DNA of 37,264 nt from Kalaharituber pfeilii (lineage: Eukaryota > Ascomycota > Pezizomycetes > Pezizales > Pezizaceae): positions 1 to 37,264 of the forward strand of contig WHUZ01000193.1 in assembly GCA_015179045.1 (NCBI GenBank), in the 5' to 3' direction. Shown in pieces: positions 11,652 through 22,477 of the stretch (positions are counted from its first letter, which is position 1; each line of letters begins with the position of its first letter). The translations under genes were made by a program, and so were the position numbers. Under the pieces are notes generated by a model. It ran no database searches and was not told the DNA's origin. It saw only the letters and a list, made by a program, of their open reading frames with translations.

Positions 11652-12430
11652 GTTTTTTCTTGAAGAACAGGTATGCCGCTTACCTCCTTACCAAAGCTGG
11701 AATCATGAAATCTCTTTCGAGAATCCAAATGCGAAGCCTTCTCATGGTCCAGTATACCTGAGAAGAAGATGAGGCTCTTTAGAGGTATATCATCGAACAC
11801 CTACTAGCAGGGAAGATATGAAGGTCAAGGTCGAAAGCAGCTTCACTATTTTTTTCGGAAGATAGATAGGTCCCTCCAACCATGCATTGATTATAAGGGC
11901 ACTAAGCAAACTCACCACTCTAAACAAATACCCTTTACCTTTAACATCAGAACTCGTCAAAAAGACCCAAAGTAGTAAATGGGTTACCAAACTCGATTTT
12001 AAGAATAGCTACAAGCCTATATGGATTAAGTCAGGTGACGAATGGCAGCTGTCAAACATAGCCAATGACTTATTCGAAGTACCCAGTCATACCTCTTGGA
12101 CTCATCACACCTGCTTCCTTCGAAGAAATGATGGATGAGATCCTTACTTGCATCGATAGAGTTGTTTGGTACTTGGACTCTTAATCTATGAAGGCAAGTC
12201 CGAAGGAGACTATAAAAGGATAGTAGAAAAGTGCTTGCCAAGATTGAGTAAATATGGGCTCGCAGTGCGAGTTCCATGTATACAAAACCATGTTCCTTGG
12301 TCATTTTATTGTTGGCTTCAAGATTAAGATGCACCCGGTCAAACTCTCTACCATTTGCAACTGGCTACAGCCAATTAAAGAAGGTGCAAGCCTTTCTAGG
12401 CTTTGCAAACTACTACTACTGATTCATCCT
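11652..12430 (+). pseudogene. Ty3/Gypsy reverse transcriptase relic
   Basis: Starts with LPPYQSWNHEI (family LPPHR-WDHEI) near 11690, then GPVY, and near 11880 CIDYKGTKQ for the family CVDYR-LN. NKYPLPLTSELV at about 11925 matches NRYPLPLI-ELL, and KWVTKLDFKNSY at about 11977 matches motif A (-FTKLDLKNAY), with the first catalytic Asp still present. At 12120, EEMMDEIL precedes VVWYLDS where the family has VVYLDD, so the second catalytic pair is damaged (YLDS). The connection block VQAFLGFANYYY lies near 12385. Several frames must be joined to follow this, so the enzyme is dead. Confidence 0.85.
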
Positions 12431-12960
12431 CAACTACTACTGTTGACTTAATTTACTCCACTACAACCTGACCGCTTACAAGCCTGGACCGGAGACACAC
12501 CCTTTATCTAGAAGGGGCAGAGCAGCAAGCTGCTTTTATGGAACTCCAAGACAAGTTTATCAGTGCTCCCATACTGTGACAGTTCGATCGATCCCTGCTG
12601 ACGATTATGAAACCAACCACTCAGACTAGGCACTGGCTGGCGTCTTGAGCTTAAGAATAACATTACTACCCATCACTCCTGCGAGTACCACTCTCGAATA
12701 CTGACCCCTGCCAAACGAAACAACCTCAATCCACGATAATGAACTCTTGGCAATCCTTGATTGTACTAATAGAGGATAGAGCTATTGGGAATTAAGTTCA
12801 CCATCTTCACTAACTACCACGCACTTCAATACCAAATGCCTCAACAATCAGCAATCCAAGTGGAGCCAGAAACTCTCCCAATTTGATTATGTCAGCCTAA
12901 TGGCAAAGCGGACACTCCCTCTCAGACTAGTGAAGTGCAAGACATATGAACTAATATCCC
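12430..12960 (+). pseudogene. Ty3/Gypsy RNase H relic
   Basis: Fragments in changing frames: FISAPIL and QFDRSLLTI about 12556-12605, NHSD-ALAGVLS about 12618-12650 (family DASD.A.GAVLS), YHSRILTPAKRN about 12690-12720 (family -YSRKL-PAE-NY), NELLAILDC about 12738-12765 (family KELLAIV). The order and spacing are those of the retroelement RNase H. It is inactivated by stops and shifts. Confidence 0.7.
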
Positions 12961-13079
12961 TGGAGTCAATGATAACAAATGGGTGAGGAATGATGACAGG
13001 TCCTAGGTACCCAAACCAGTATTGACTGAAGTGATAATGATGATGCCACAACAGTAACATGGCTCGATACTGGAGTATG

Positions 13080-13720
13080 TATCGAATACAGAAACTCCTC
13101 TCTCGGAACTTCTACTAGGACGGCTGAAAAGACTTATGCCAATGCCTACTAGTAGGAAGCCTTGAGGAGATAGCTATGGACTTTGTTAGAGAACTACCAA
13201 GGGCTTTAACGCTATTTCAGTTGTCACAAACCAGTTCACTGAAATGTAGCACTGCACTATACACTGATAAAAAATACTTGAACAACTCGAGATGTCGCAA
13301 CGCTTCAATGATGTCTTCAGGCAATTTGGTCTACCCGCCATATCATTACGTGAACTACAATTTGCCTCAGCCCTTGGAAAGACATATATCGAACCATGCA
13401 GAATCCAACTCTGTACCACTTACCACCCCCAGACTGACAGAGTCTCTGACACGAACGTCTAGTATTGCAGAGAGTGTGTAATATAGACTCCCAAATAGTA
13501 TCTCCACATCTTCCATAACTGAACTATGGCAGAGATGATGAGACTTGGGAAACGGTTGAGAATCTTCGTAGATCGTTGGAATCTATTAGAGAGTTCCACG
13601 ATCAACATCCGAGAAAGCCTTCGGATCCTATGGTTCAATAATGCATTGATGGCTCATGGGACAGAGCATATCACACAAATGGGAATTCTGTGCTGCCATG
13701 CTACTCAGATGGTTCGTTGA
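13080..13720 (+). pseudogene. Ty3/Gypsy integrase relic
   Basis: IAMDFVRELP near 13170 matches the integrase core entry (MDF...LP), keeping the first catalytic Asp. QFGLPAISLRELQFAS about 13320-13370 aligns with LP--IISDRG-QF-S, where the second catalytic Asp is lost. TTYHPQTDRVSDTN about 13417-13460 aligns with -TAYHPQTDGQTER-N, where the Glu is lost. A 35-residue type spacing is preserved. The region after it to 13973 shows no clear chromodomain. Confidence 0.75.
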
Positions 13721-13959
13721 TGTGAGTACCTTTTCCTTACGAAGACTTTTTCCTACTGGGTTTTGTCTTTAGGAAGGTTTTTAATGGCTCACTGATGATG
13801 AGTGAAAGACACACCAGTCTCACCATCGGCCACGGGCAACTGCGGTTCAGCTCATGTGTTACCTCATGTATAAGGTACACCAATAGCCAAAGTATGAGAC
13901 CTCATAATCCCAATTAGTTTAGTTTTCTGTTGGTGATTGTTACTCGGGATGAGTACCCT

Positions 13960-13973
13960 AAACGGGGGGGTAA
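13960..13973 (+). other. Polypurine tract of the Ty3/Gypsy element
   Basis: AAACGGGGGGGTAA directly precedes the TGTTATGG start of the 3' LTR, as expected for the plus-strand primer. Confidence 0.8.
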
Positions 13974-14714
13974 TGTTATGGCTAAGATGGAAACTTGCCT
14001 ACCACTGTGGCAAGAGGCAAGGGTTCCGCTACTAATTAGCTGCCACGGCTAAAGGTGAAGACTTACCTGCCAATTGGGGAAAATTCTGACCCTGCAATCG
14101 AACATAAGACCAACGCTGATTGACCGGACTGATCACTCGTTAGGCTTGGCTGTTGATTCTCGCATCGTTTAGATAGGGCAGTACTACGGAAGGGTGTGTC
14201 ATCCGAAATGCAGCTTGATGCATACACTCGAATTACGAAAGCGTTATTTATATACGCATATGCATTAGTATATTCATTATCTTTGTCCCGTACTATTTTT
14301 GCATGTTTTCGTTACGTATGCCTATTACCACGGTATTGGCATTGATAAGGAATCGCCGCGGGGCCAGCCAATTATTCATTTGTTGACTACTCATGTATGG
14401 CTGCGCTGAAGTCTATATAAGCACCAGCTGGCGATAGCATAGTTAGAAGAATCAAGACACAAGCGGTGTTCTAAGTTTCTCCATAAACTCTGAACCTATC
14501 GTTCCATCATTACGCCTGTGAATCGCTCCGCTCCGTTGCGTGCTCCCCGCCGAGTAGCTGCCCTTCCGGTCCGCCGTATACACCTCCGTAGCCATTCCGA
14601 CCCGCCGTATTCACACTTCTGGGGCAACGCCGGCACCGCCGTTTTCCCCACCGTAGCCGTAACATCCGGTGCCTTTCAGCGCCCACCGGAGCCGAGCCCC
14701 TCACGCCCGTAACA
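13974..14714 (+). repeat. 3' LTR of the Ty3/Gypsy element
   Basis: 741 bp, begins TGTTATGG and ends CCCGTAACA, collinear with the 5' LTR. It keeps more CG dinucleotides than the 5' LTR, especially in the last 200 bp (for example CCGCTCCG against CCACTCCA). TATA-like TCTATATAAG is at 14412. Confidence 0.93.
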
Positions 14715-15000
14715 GCCAGATCCTGAAAAATGCCAAGTGACAGCCTTTCTTTTTGACCAACCCTTACAATAAATTCTAAGATAACAAATATGAGAACTTG
14801 AAACCTCTAATGCAAGCCTCTATCTAAAAATACCATTATAACTCCAGTTGCTATGCAAAGACCAATAGCAAAGAAAAGATAAGAAAAGGTTATCGTACAA
14901 CAAATAGTATAACAGGAGCTGTCGGAAGAGTTAGTAACCAAGATTGCTAATCTTAGTAGTTACTTACTTCTTAACCGAAGAAGTTCCACTACCACGAACC
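14715..15000 (+). pseudogene. Probable continuation of the interrupted gag-like relic
   Basis: Directly after the 3' LTR one frame reads PDPEKCQVTAFLFDQPLQ. It would follow on from ...IQKFIDG at 8840, where a Gag typically continues with a GL.D....-type segment. Later KIANLS-like text and TAA/TGA/TAG stops appear in several frames. The link rests on context and composition, not on a strong motif. Confidence 0.4.
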
Positions 15001-15490
15001 TGACTAGTATTGGGTTAGCTAAACTTCTGACTGATAGGCTTTATAGTTAGTAGTACCTTTTGACGACACTTAAACAAGACAGTGTTATAGCATGAGAATG
15101 ATTATGCCTGTAACAGGATTTTGCTAGCACCAGGGATGGTTTCCAGGGATTATCAGGGATGGCTGTGCCACACGCTACGGTAGAGAATCCGTATCACCAA
15201 AATCCCTCTATTACCAACCTGGTTACGAGACTACTGACACCTATTACTTAGTGCCGCCTACAGCATCCATGTGTATGTGCCCTGCGTCAGTAATAATGAA
15301 AATGCGTCCTGACAATTGGATACGTCCCATGCGTCAGTACATTCTAGTGTCCTTGCAACCACGCCTGGCATCCTAACACCTCCCTAACTATGCCCAGTAT
15401 TCTAATACTTTGTTAACTAGGCGCAGCCTCCTGATGTCTTACTAACTAGGCTTGGCGTCCTGATGCGACAAATAATATTATAAACACGGC
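15000..15490. other. Unassigned stretch with short CTAACTAGGC-type repeats
   Basis: No open frame of note. Between about 15360 and 15470, two to three imperfect copies of a block containing cctgatg and actaactaggc follow each other. TGTAACAGG at 15109 resembles an LTR start, but I found no partner copy in the window. Confidence 0.35.
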
Positions 15491-15760
15491 AACCGATGCA
15501 CCATGTCAGATGCTTACCAATATCTCAAGTGCACACTCATTATATGCTATATGTTCAACATGTCCTATGTCCCATGCGTACGATCAATATGTATGATATC
15601 TCATGCGCGCAGTAATATATTCTCAATATCTCATTCGCATGGTCAATATAGTGAATTCCCACCCCAGGTCTGGAATTGACCACTTTCTTAGATGCGCGCA
15701 CTCAATATGCTCAATATATATTGTCCAGTATCCTTACAGCAATCAATTATCTCAATTTGG
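15490..15760. repeat. Diverged tandem repeats with a CTCAATAT core
   Basis: Blocks such as caatatctca, tctcatgcgcgcagtaatat, tctcattcgcatggtcaatat and ctcaatatgctcaatat recur every 30-50 bp. This is a decayed minisatellite. Confidence 0.5.
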
Positions 15761-15799
15761 CAACATCGTAGTATGTATGAGGCGCCCTCTTAGGACATT

Positions 15800-16218
15800 G
15801 CTGAATTGAGACGTTGCAAAAAAAGGGCTCCAGTTGTTAGACTTATCAGGTCACTTAGGCCATCCAAGCCGCTATCATGGAGGACGGGATGAAACAAGAG
15901 GCCATAACACGAAGAGCGGCTAAAAGAAATAGACTGCATATGTCATATAGGCCACTATGCAGACTAGGCAATAGGGTCGCAACGCTAGCTGGCATTCTTG
16001 GAGGCAAGGGCCTCTGGTGCTGGAAATTCAAGATCGGCACAGCTGACAGCCTGGAATGCCAGTAGTGCAGCGAGGCTGAAGAAACGACCCTTCATATATT
16101 GTCACAATGTAGAGTCTGGAAGCAGATTTTCTGTACTTGTACTTTGTTTTGAAGTAACTAGACCCGTCATAGCCCATTGGGGTAGCACGCGAGTATTGAT
16201 ATAAAAAAAAAAAATAAA
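15800..16218 (+). mobile_element. 3' end of a Tad-like LINE, truncated
   Basis: The plus strand reads VATLAGILGGKGLWCWKFK and then SLECQ-stop-CSEAEETTLHILSQCRVW at about 15969-16122. The better preserved LINE in this window has LLSTLAGILGNKGLKEWR and SPECRWCGKAPENLTHI at about 28400-28530. This is the Cys/His motif (C-x2-C...H-x4-C, first gap holding a TAG where the other copy has W) that ends Tad-type ORF2. An A-rich tail, gatat followed by a run of A broken by one T, ends near 16218. Only the 3' end is present, as is usual for LINE copies truncated at the 5' end. Confidence 0.7.
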
Positions 16219-16820
16219 AGCCGCTGGGTTGTTACCTTACACCGGTCAGCCGGAAAACTACAATAGGATAATATAACCAGACTGAACATAGTGAACTGTT
16301 GATCAGTGCGCATATAGGTTGTCAGCCGGAATTACCCCTCATGTTCTAAGGCATGAGCTGAGACCTCAGCGGCAAGAAAGTGCATAATATGTCTATGCAC
16401 TGATATAAAAAACGTAGCAGAAATGGAGGGCCTGAGAAGCACTACAGAATTCTATCAACAGACCCCTTTCCATGCCGTAAGATGTAGCAGAGTGACAGAT
16501 TCCTCTGGATAAGCTGAAGGTACAGTCCCTCAATGGCGTAGAAGGAGCCGAATTTGACCGGCATGACAGGTCCTATACGATGGTGCAAGATATGGCAGAA
16601 TGAGCTCAATTGAACTAGTATGGGCATCTCTCTCGTGTAGTAAATGAGCTCAATTTAACAGGTCATCTAGGTCTATTTCTGGAATGATAAATAGGCACCT
16701 GTATATAGACTAGCATGGCTAATTATTAATAAATAAATAATTGGTTGTTATACATGATATTTGGTAGAATGAAATCTGTGTAATAAGCGCGGGAGGTGCG
16801 AGCAGCCACTACTAACTCTG
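16219..16820. other. Unassigned stretch, possibly more decayed LINE
   Basis: A second tgatataaaaaa at about 16400, similar to the LINE tail at 16195, hints at another LINE end. No protein motif could be confirmed. Confidence 0.3.
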
Positions 16821-16825
16821 TTCAG

Positions 16826-16948
16826 ACTTGAGAATGCAGTCTGCAATTGATAATGTAGAGCATATAAGTCTGTAGTTGATGATGCAGTAAATATCAGGCC
16901 ATATTTGAGAATACAGTGGATATCGGACCGTAGTTGAGGATACATGAT
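16826..16948. repeat. 29-bp tandem repeat, about 4 copies
   Basis: Units begin at 16845, 16874, 16903 and 16932 at exactly 29-bp spacing, with a partial copy before the first. The core is agttgatgatgcagtaaata and variants. The copies are diverged and directly adjacent, so this is a minisatellite and not a CRISPR array. Confidence 0.85.
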
Positions 16949-16949
16949 T

Positions 16950-17399
16950 AAAAAAGAGCTAAATTCCAGATGCCAGAGAAAATACTTAACGTTGAGGAAG
17001 AGGGCTGACTCTAAAAGTCGTCCAAATGCAGCGTCGGAAAAGTTCTGTCACTGCGATAGGCAGTTGACGTCCCATGGCGTTTGTGCGTCTGACGCATGTA
17101 ACGCCTTGGGACGCAAACAATTTTTTTGCAGATGCTATTAGAAATTGCAAGGTTGCAGCAGCCTTTACGATTCTTGTATGTGACTGCAATAATACTTGAC
17201 CCATACAACTCTTTGCGAATGCCCACTGCCTTAACTAACTACCTCAACAAATAACATCACTAAAGCCTTGAATTGATAATTTATTATCTTGCCAAAGCAA
17301 TATCCCTCAGTGTGGCATACGTCATTCCATTATCTCCTTAACAGCACAATTAGCCACTCTTAGTCCCACAGAGATTCAAATTGCAGCCACTGTAGAAAT
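16950..17399. other. Region upstream of the large unidentified gene relic
   Basis: No clear gene. The last 60-100 bp before 17400 may already be coding in another frame (a block like TEIQIAATVEICLLEVVKPL near 17365-17430 is open), so the true 5' end of the following gene is uncertain. Confidence 0.3.
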
Positions 17400-18327
17400 A
17401 TGTCTATTGGAAGTGGTGAAGCCATTGATACATGTCTGGAAAAAGTATTCGGAGGTGAAGACTCTACTGTAATTTGTTTTGATTCTGAAGATTCATTATA
17501 GGACGCCTTTATACTACTCTCTGAAGTATTCTAACTTAAATTAACTAAATATAGAAGATTTGGAGCATGTACCATTGCAAAATTTGTATCACAGAGATGA
17601 AAGATCATGTAATTATTATGATACTATATTAAATCTTGATATATCTGATGCTCACCAAGTTCTAGAATTAGAGGAGTTACAGCAAAGATAGATTCAATGT
17701 GTAATAAAACTGATCTAGAAGAATACTTTATTAGCCTTTTGAGTAATAAAACTGGTGTCGACTGAGTAAAGGATTCTGGAACTCTAGTAGAACTGTTTGT
17801 CGATGAGGATGGTACTGCTTCCAAACCAATTCGAAGTTTATATTTAGATTATACAGCATTAGTCGGGAAGTCCTATTGTGTACTCAGTAATCCTGATTCA
17901 ACTGGACTCTTTAGCACTGTGATTCTGGATCCAGGCAAGTGGGCAACACTATATAAATCTAAGCATGCCTATAACCTACAATTCTCTCTGAAAGGAAGAA
18001 CCTATTGTTTGGGAAAAGGAGATTGTATCAAGACCTACATTGTTTTACATCCTCGTCATTTGGGTACTCAGGTTTTATCAAGAGATGAAGTTGAGGAAGG
18101 GCAGGAATATAGCAATGTAGACAAAGACATTGCGCTTCAAATCTGGGAACTTATTAAAGAATGCTTTCAACATCTAGTACTGGCAGGCAAAGGCTTACGA
18201 TAAACTTCTCCAATGAACAGCAGCTCAGCAGTTACATTAGATACATATTATTGGGCAAAGATGCAAGAATTATTGATGGCTAAATAGGAAGCGTTTTTTG
18301 AAGTTGACCCTGATAGTAGTGCACCAA

Positions 18328-18388
18328 GTAAGACTTAAATTCTTATATATTAGCAAGCAGCCAATATCTAATGTTAAAACTTAATTAG
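18328..18388 (+). other. Spliceosomal intron, 61 bp
   Basis: Donor GTAAGA, branch-like TCTAATG, acceptor TTAATTAG. Removing it joins DSSAP to SYFDLVRPHF in one frame. Confidence 0.7.
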
Positions 18389-18698
18389 GATCATACTTCG
18401 ACCTAGTTCGACCACACTTTCATGTCTTTGATTATAGACAAGATATTACTTTACGCTCATGCGGGGAAAGAGGAATAGTACGCTATTTAGCAGATGAGCT
18501 ATCGAACCTTTATGAGCTATCAAATGCCGAAACATTCTCATGCACTATTGCCAATAATGTCAACTACAGGGTCACTGATTGTGATAGTAATTACCGATAT
18601 GTCGCATTACTTATTGATCAAAGTACTATTTGTGAACTCTATTCAAATCCTATGGATCAAAGAAAGGTTACTTTTTTCCCTCTTGGATAGCATCCTAA

Positions 18699-18754
18699 GT
18701 AAGTCACTCTACTAGGTATTCTAGTTATAAATATTTAATAATAATTTTATTTAG
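18699..18754 (+). other. Spliceosomal intron, 56 bp
   Basis: Donor GTAAGT, T-rich end, acceptor TTTATTTAG. Removing it joins HPK to VGNFQSS in one frame. Confidence 0.7.
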
Positions 18755-21199
18755 AGTTGGAAACTTTCAGTCTTCAGTTTGTCCGGATGTACTGAAAGAA
18801 GAGTTTCAGATCATCAATTTAGACTTAATGGCTGATAACAGAACCTCTGCGAATATCGTGAATGCTACTCATTTTCAAGCATATAGTCAAATCAAGCAGA
18901 CTATTCGACATGATAATCAGTCTTTCACTTTAAGGAAGGGCGCATATACTGGAGCCTTAACATTCCATCCTAAAGGAATGACCAGACATGCAAAAAAACG
19001 ATGGCAAACTTTATAGTTATTGGTTACTCCAAAGAATGAACTCGGAGAGTTCAACCCCCATCAAGCAATTATTCAGGCCTGTGAGGCTATATATGACGCA
19101 ATAGATGGGGATAAGCTTGGATGCCAATTGGAAGTGGTAATGAATATAAATATCACTAACTTACAAAATTCTAAACGTATATGGGAATATGTTTGTAGGG
19201 AGATTATAAAGCCACTTTTAGTTTTTTGGGCACAACGAGAAGGAGGGGGCACTATTTACAGCAAGCTTCTGGCATTCAACTCTGCAGTTTTCCCTGGTAT
19301 CCTAATTACATTCGGACAAATGCTGGAAAACCTTATGGATCACTATAAGGTTAAATTGAAGCAAGACTCTATTGGTGTTGTAGGAGGAGAAATTGTTGCC
19401 CTTCTCGAACAATTAGTAGTATTACTATGGACCGGAGATCGTAGAGTCATTATTAAGAGGCTTTGGGACTATTTAGGAGTAACAGATAGACTCTAAATGA
19501 GAGGATTTCCATACATCAATCCATAAATACTGGACCTTGAACTGGATGTTATTGCACCTGGATGGCCGATCAACACACATACCGACCTTCCATTTTTGAA
19601 TCAAGCAGCAGCCTTGGAATATCACTATGGTTCACAGGTCGCACGAGCGACATCTTTTACAGCTCTTATTATGTTGACTGAGCATACAAACTTGCGAACT
19701 ATTAAAGGAGTTCAGGATGTAGTTATGTGTGTCATTAAAAACTTTATGATTCCTGAAATGCAAACATGGGTTGCAATGTAGCTAAAGCGTGTAAAAAGTG
19801 AGCAGGTTGTAGAATTTAGACACAAAGAAAGAGAAGCTGGATGGCTGCCTCCAACAGAAATAATTGAATTTGCTGAGTACTGTAAAGAGGTAGAGCTGTT
19901 AATTTATGACTTCAAGGAAGCAGGTAAACCATTTGGGAGGTTCTAGAATAATCTTTACTAATGAGTTATCAAGTCCCTATCATAAAGTATTGAAGAAACT
20001 TTGTGGAGTAGAGGTTAATGGATGTATATGTCCAAAAAGTAGAAACCCAGCACAGACATTTCGTAAACTGTGGGTAAGCAAGATATATTCGGATATTTAC
20101 ACCAGCTCTGCCTTAGTATCACCGAGATATTGGCATGAAGGAGCTAGCTGGTCTTTAATAATAAAGGCTGTCCTGAACAATTGTAGTTGATCAATTCGCA
20201 ATGAGGTCACTTCCGATATCGTTATCGAAGCAATTGATAATGGGCTTCAGCGAAACGGAGTCAAATATATTCCTGGAACTCATGACAATAATAGAATTTC
20301 AGTGTATCTTATTTGTGAATTTGTTCAACCAATGGTAGTGACGAAGCCAAAGATACCCAACTTCGGAGCATGGCACAAAGTTGATGAAACAGAATTTCCA
20401 ATGGAAGAATTTGGTATTGAAGAAAATGAGGACAGTAGTGATGACATTCTAGAAAGTCCAACAGTGCATTCATTAAGAGTCCCATTTCCTTTTACTGAGT
20501 TGCTAGAATTCATCACTCTTAGATTAGATGTTCTTCATGAGGAATTTCTCTCGAAAGCGGATAGCGGCGACTATTATCTTGCTTTTGCCAGCCATATGAA
20601 GCGAGTAAAGGAGGAGTCTAACTATCAGGATCCTGTTGTTGAACTCGTGATCCTACAAATCTTAATTTTTGGAAAGTTAACACCATTACTAACTGTGGAG
20701 GCAAAAAAGCAAACAATCTTAGTACAGCACGCAAAAACTGGAAAAGTTAAATACCGTTGGGCAGCCATTCTTTTCATTAAGTTAATGTGGTATATTCAGC
20801 CAAAATTGATTCAAAATTGCGATATCACAAAATTCAACAGTGCGATGTTGGAACAACAGAAGGTCCAAACAATCTTCCTCCTTCATCTTGAAATGGTTAG
20901 GAGAAAGCATGAAAAGAGTAATCAACGACTTTATCCTCATCTCGATGAGTGTATAATGGCCAACAGAACAGCCTTAAAAGCTAGGTTCACTCTATACAGC
21001 AGGTTAATTCAAAACCAGGACCTCAAATCGGTAGTCATGGACATAATGAAGGATCGGCAGGATTTGATTGATGAAGTTTTGCGAGAATGTACGCCTGACT
21101 GCTATGCGATGCTACCTCACCTTAGAACTGAGTGGGAGGCCCAAGTGAGAAAGAAGGGGCAGAAAAACGTAAATAGAAGAGTACAGGCATGAAAAATAG

Positions 21200-21848
21200 T
21201 CATACCTTTTTTTTTTTTTTTTTTATTCCTATTCCTTTTTTGATTTTGTTTCTACATACGAGCTTTTTCATTTAGCATGGATTGATAATTTTGTATTAGC
21301 TCTGTACATATTAAGTTACTGGGGTTTTGTTTATCCTTTTTTTTTTTTTTTTATTCCTATTCCTTTTTTGATTTTATTTCTACATACGAGCCTTTTTATT
21401 TAGCATGAATTGATAATTTTGTATTAGCTCTGTACATGTTAAGTTACTGGGGTTTTGTTCATCCTTTTTTTTTTTTTTTTTTTATTCCTATTCCTTTTTT
21501 GATTTTATTTCTACATACGAGCTTTTTCATTTAGCATAGATTGATAATTTTGTATTAGCTCTGTACATGTTAAGTTACTGGAGTTTTGTTTATCCTTTTT
21601 TTTTTTTTTTTATTCCTATTTCTTTTTTGATTTTGTTTCTACATACGAGCTTTTTCATTTTAGCATGAATTGATAATTTTGTATTAGCTCTATACGTATT
21701 AAGTTACTAGGTTTTGTTTATCCTTTTTTGAATTTGTTTCTATATATGTCTATAGCATTTACTTATTTCATATGAGCTTTTTCATTTAGCATGGATTGAT
21801 AATTTTGTATTAGCTCCGTACAGTACATGTTAAGTTACTGGGGTTTTG
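21200..21848 (+). repeat. About 129-bp tandem repeat headed by poly-T, five copies
   Basis: Copies begin near 21204, 21334, 21462, 21593 and 21719. Each has a run of T (about 14-19), then tattcctattcctttttt, tctacatacgagctttttca, a ttgataattttgtattagct block and ttaagttactggggttttg. The last copy has lost the T-run and is rearranged. The array begins within about 10 bp of the stop codon at 21192, so the unit probably derives from that gene's 3' flank or UTR. Confidence 0.93.
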
Positions 21849-21849
21849 C

Positions 21850-22197
21850 TTCGAAGGTGCTATTGTGCGTTACCTAACATATCATGAAAATATACTTCAT
21901 TTTTGCTGAGGCCTTACTTACTATGATAGTGAATGTGCACATGCGCTACCCTCTCCTAGAAAGTAGGTAGACGCCAACTGCCCCTGCGGAGTGGCAACTT
22001 TTTTTATGTGACAGTCTTACTGAGCTGATAAGGCACGTCAGAAACAGGCCTATCGTGTATGTGCAATGAGCTTGCGCATGTAAAGCACGTCACAAATACC
22101 CTTACAGGAGTATATGCATGTTAAAATACTTCAGAAGTAGGTTATTCGGGAGCTGAGTCATACGTGAACTGAGTCATTCCCGTCCTAGAGTTTGCCG
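21850..22197. other. Spacer upstream of the LINE
   Basis: No gene. Short repeated words (gcacgtca with gcatgt-type flanks near 22030 and 22085) and TGTGA-type motifs. It may include part of the LINE's 5' region, but similarity to the second copy at 29.7 kb becomes clear only from about 22198. Confidence 0.35.
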
Positions 22198-22477
22198 GCT
22201 CAGGCTTCGCTTTCTCCTCTCTCATCTCCTTACTCCTTCGAAACACATCTTGCAAACACGCAAACATGCAAACACGCAAACACGCAGCATCTCTCCTTCA
22301 CAGCATTCCCCCTTCGCAGCAACTGCCTCCCCCTCCTAGCTCTCGGCAGCTCCTCAGGTATGCCTCGTGATACCCCCCTCAAAGTCTCCTCCCCGCAGCA
22401 AGAGCATCTCACTCAAACTTTTTTACAGAACTCTTTGCTCATCACGCACTGAATTGATATGTACTGAGTTCACGCGC

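Larger units (their letters stand above)
8841..14714 (+). mobile_element. Ty3/Gypsy LTR retrotransposon, 5.87 kb, degenerate
   Basis: Two LTRs (8841-9579, 13974-14714) flank an internal region with, in order, gag, RT, RNase H and integrase, which is the Ty3/Gypsy gene order. A polypurine tract (AACGGGGGGG) sits right before the 3' LTR. All coding regions carry stops and frameshifts. The LTRs differ mainly by transitions, many of them CG in one copy against TG or CA in the other. The 5-bp flanks (GATGG left, GCCAG right) do not match clearly, so the target duplication is eroded or absent. The element sits inside the coding frame of a gag-like relic. Confidence 0.93.
17400..21192 (+). pseudogene. 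Large multi-exon gene relic, about 1,200 codons, unknown family
   Basis: A coherent plus-strand coding text runs from about 17400 to the TGA at 21192. After early frame trouble it is in one frame from about 17660, with introns at 18328-18388 and 18699-18754 that both keep the frame when removed. The frame stays the same to about 19940, then shifts to another frame that continues to 21192. Interior stops (TGA 17764, TAA about 18201, TAG about 18283 and 18688, TAG 19015, TAA about 19494 and 19524, TAG 19779, TGA 20188) can all arise from CAA, CAG, CGA or TGG by one transition. Preserved blocks include VRPHFHVFDYRQDITLRS, GERGIVRYLADELSNLYE, TSANIVNATHFQAYSQIK and PGWPINTHTDLPFLNQAA. The last 296 codons are intact. 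I see no signal peptide, membrane segment or catalytic motif I can name. A host multicopy family or a transposon-encoded protein are both possible. Confidence 0.75.

Noticed and set aside
14510..14712. 64-codon frames on both strands in the 3' LTR (and matching ones near 9380 in the 5' LTR)
   Set aside because: They lie in the G+C-rich end of the LTRs, where stops are rare, and have no protein features.
16826..16948. 29-bp periodic repeats that resemble a CRISPR array
   Set aside because: The units are directly adjacent with no spacers, are diverged, and lie in fungal-type DNA with no cas genes.
17526..17554. A 29-bp GT...TAG stretch as an intron of the large relic
   Set aside because: It is too short for a fungal spliceosomal intron; a frameshift is more likely.
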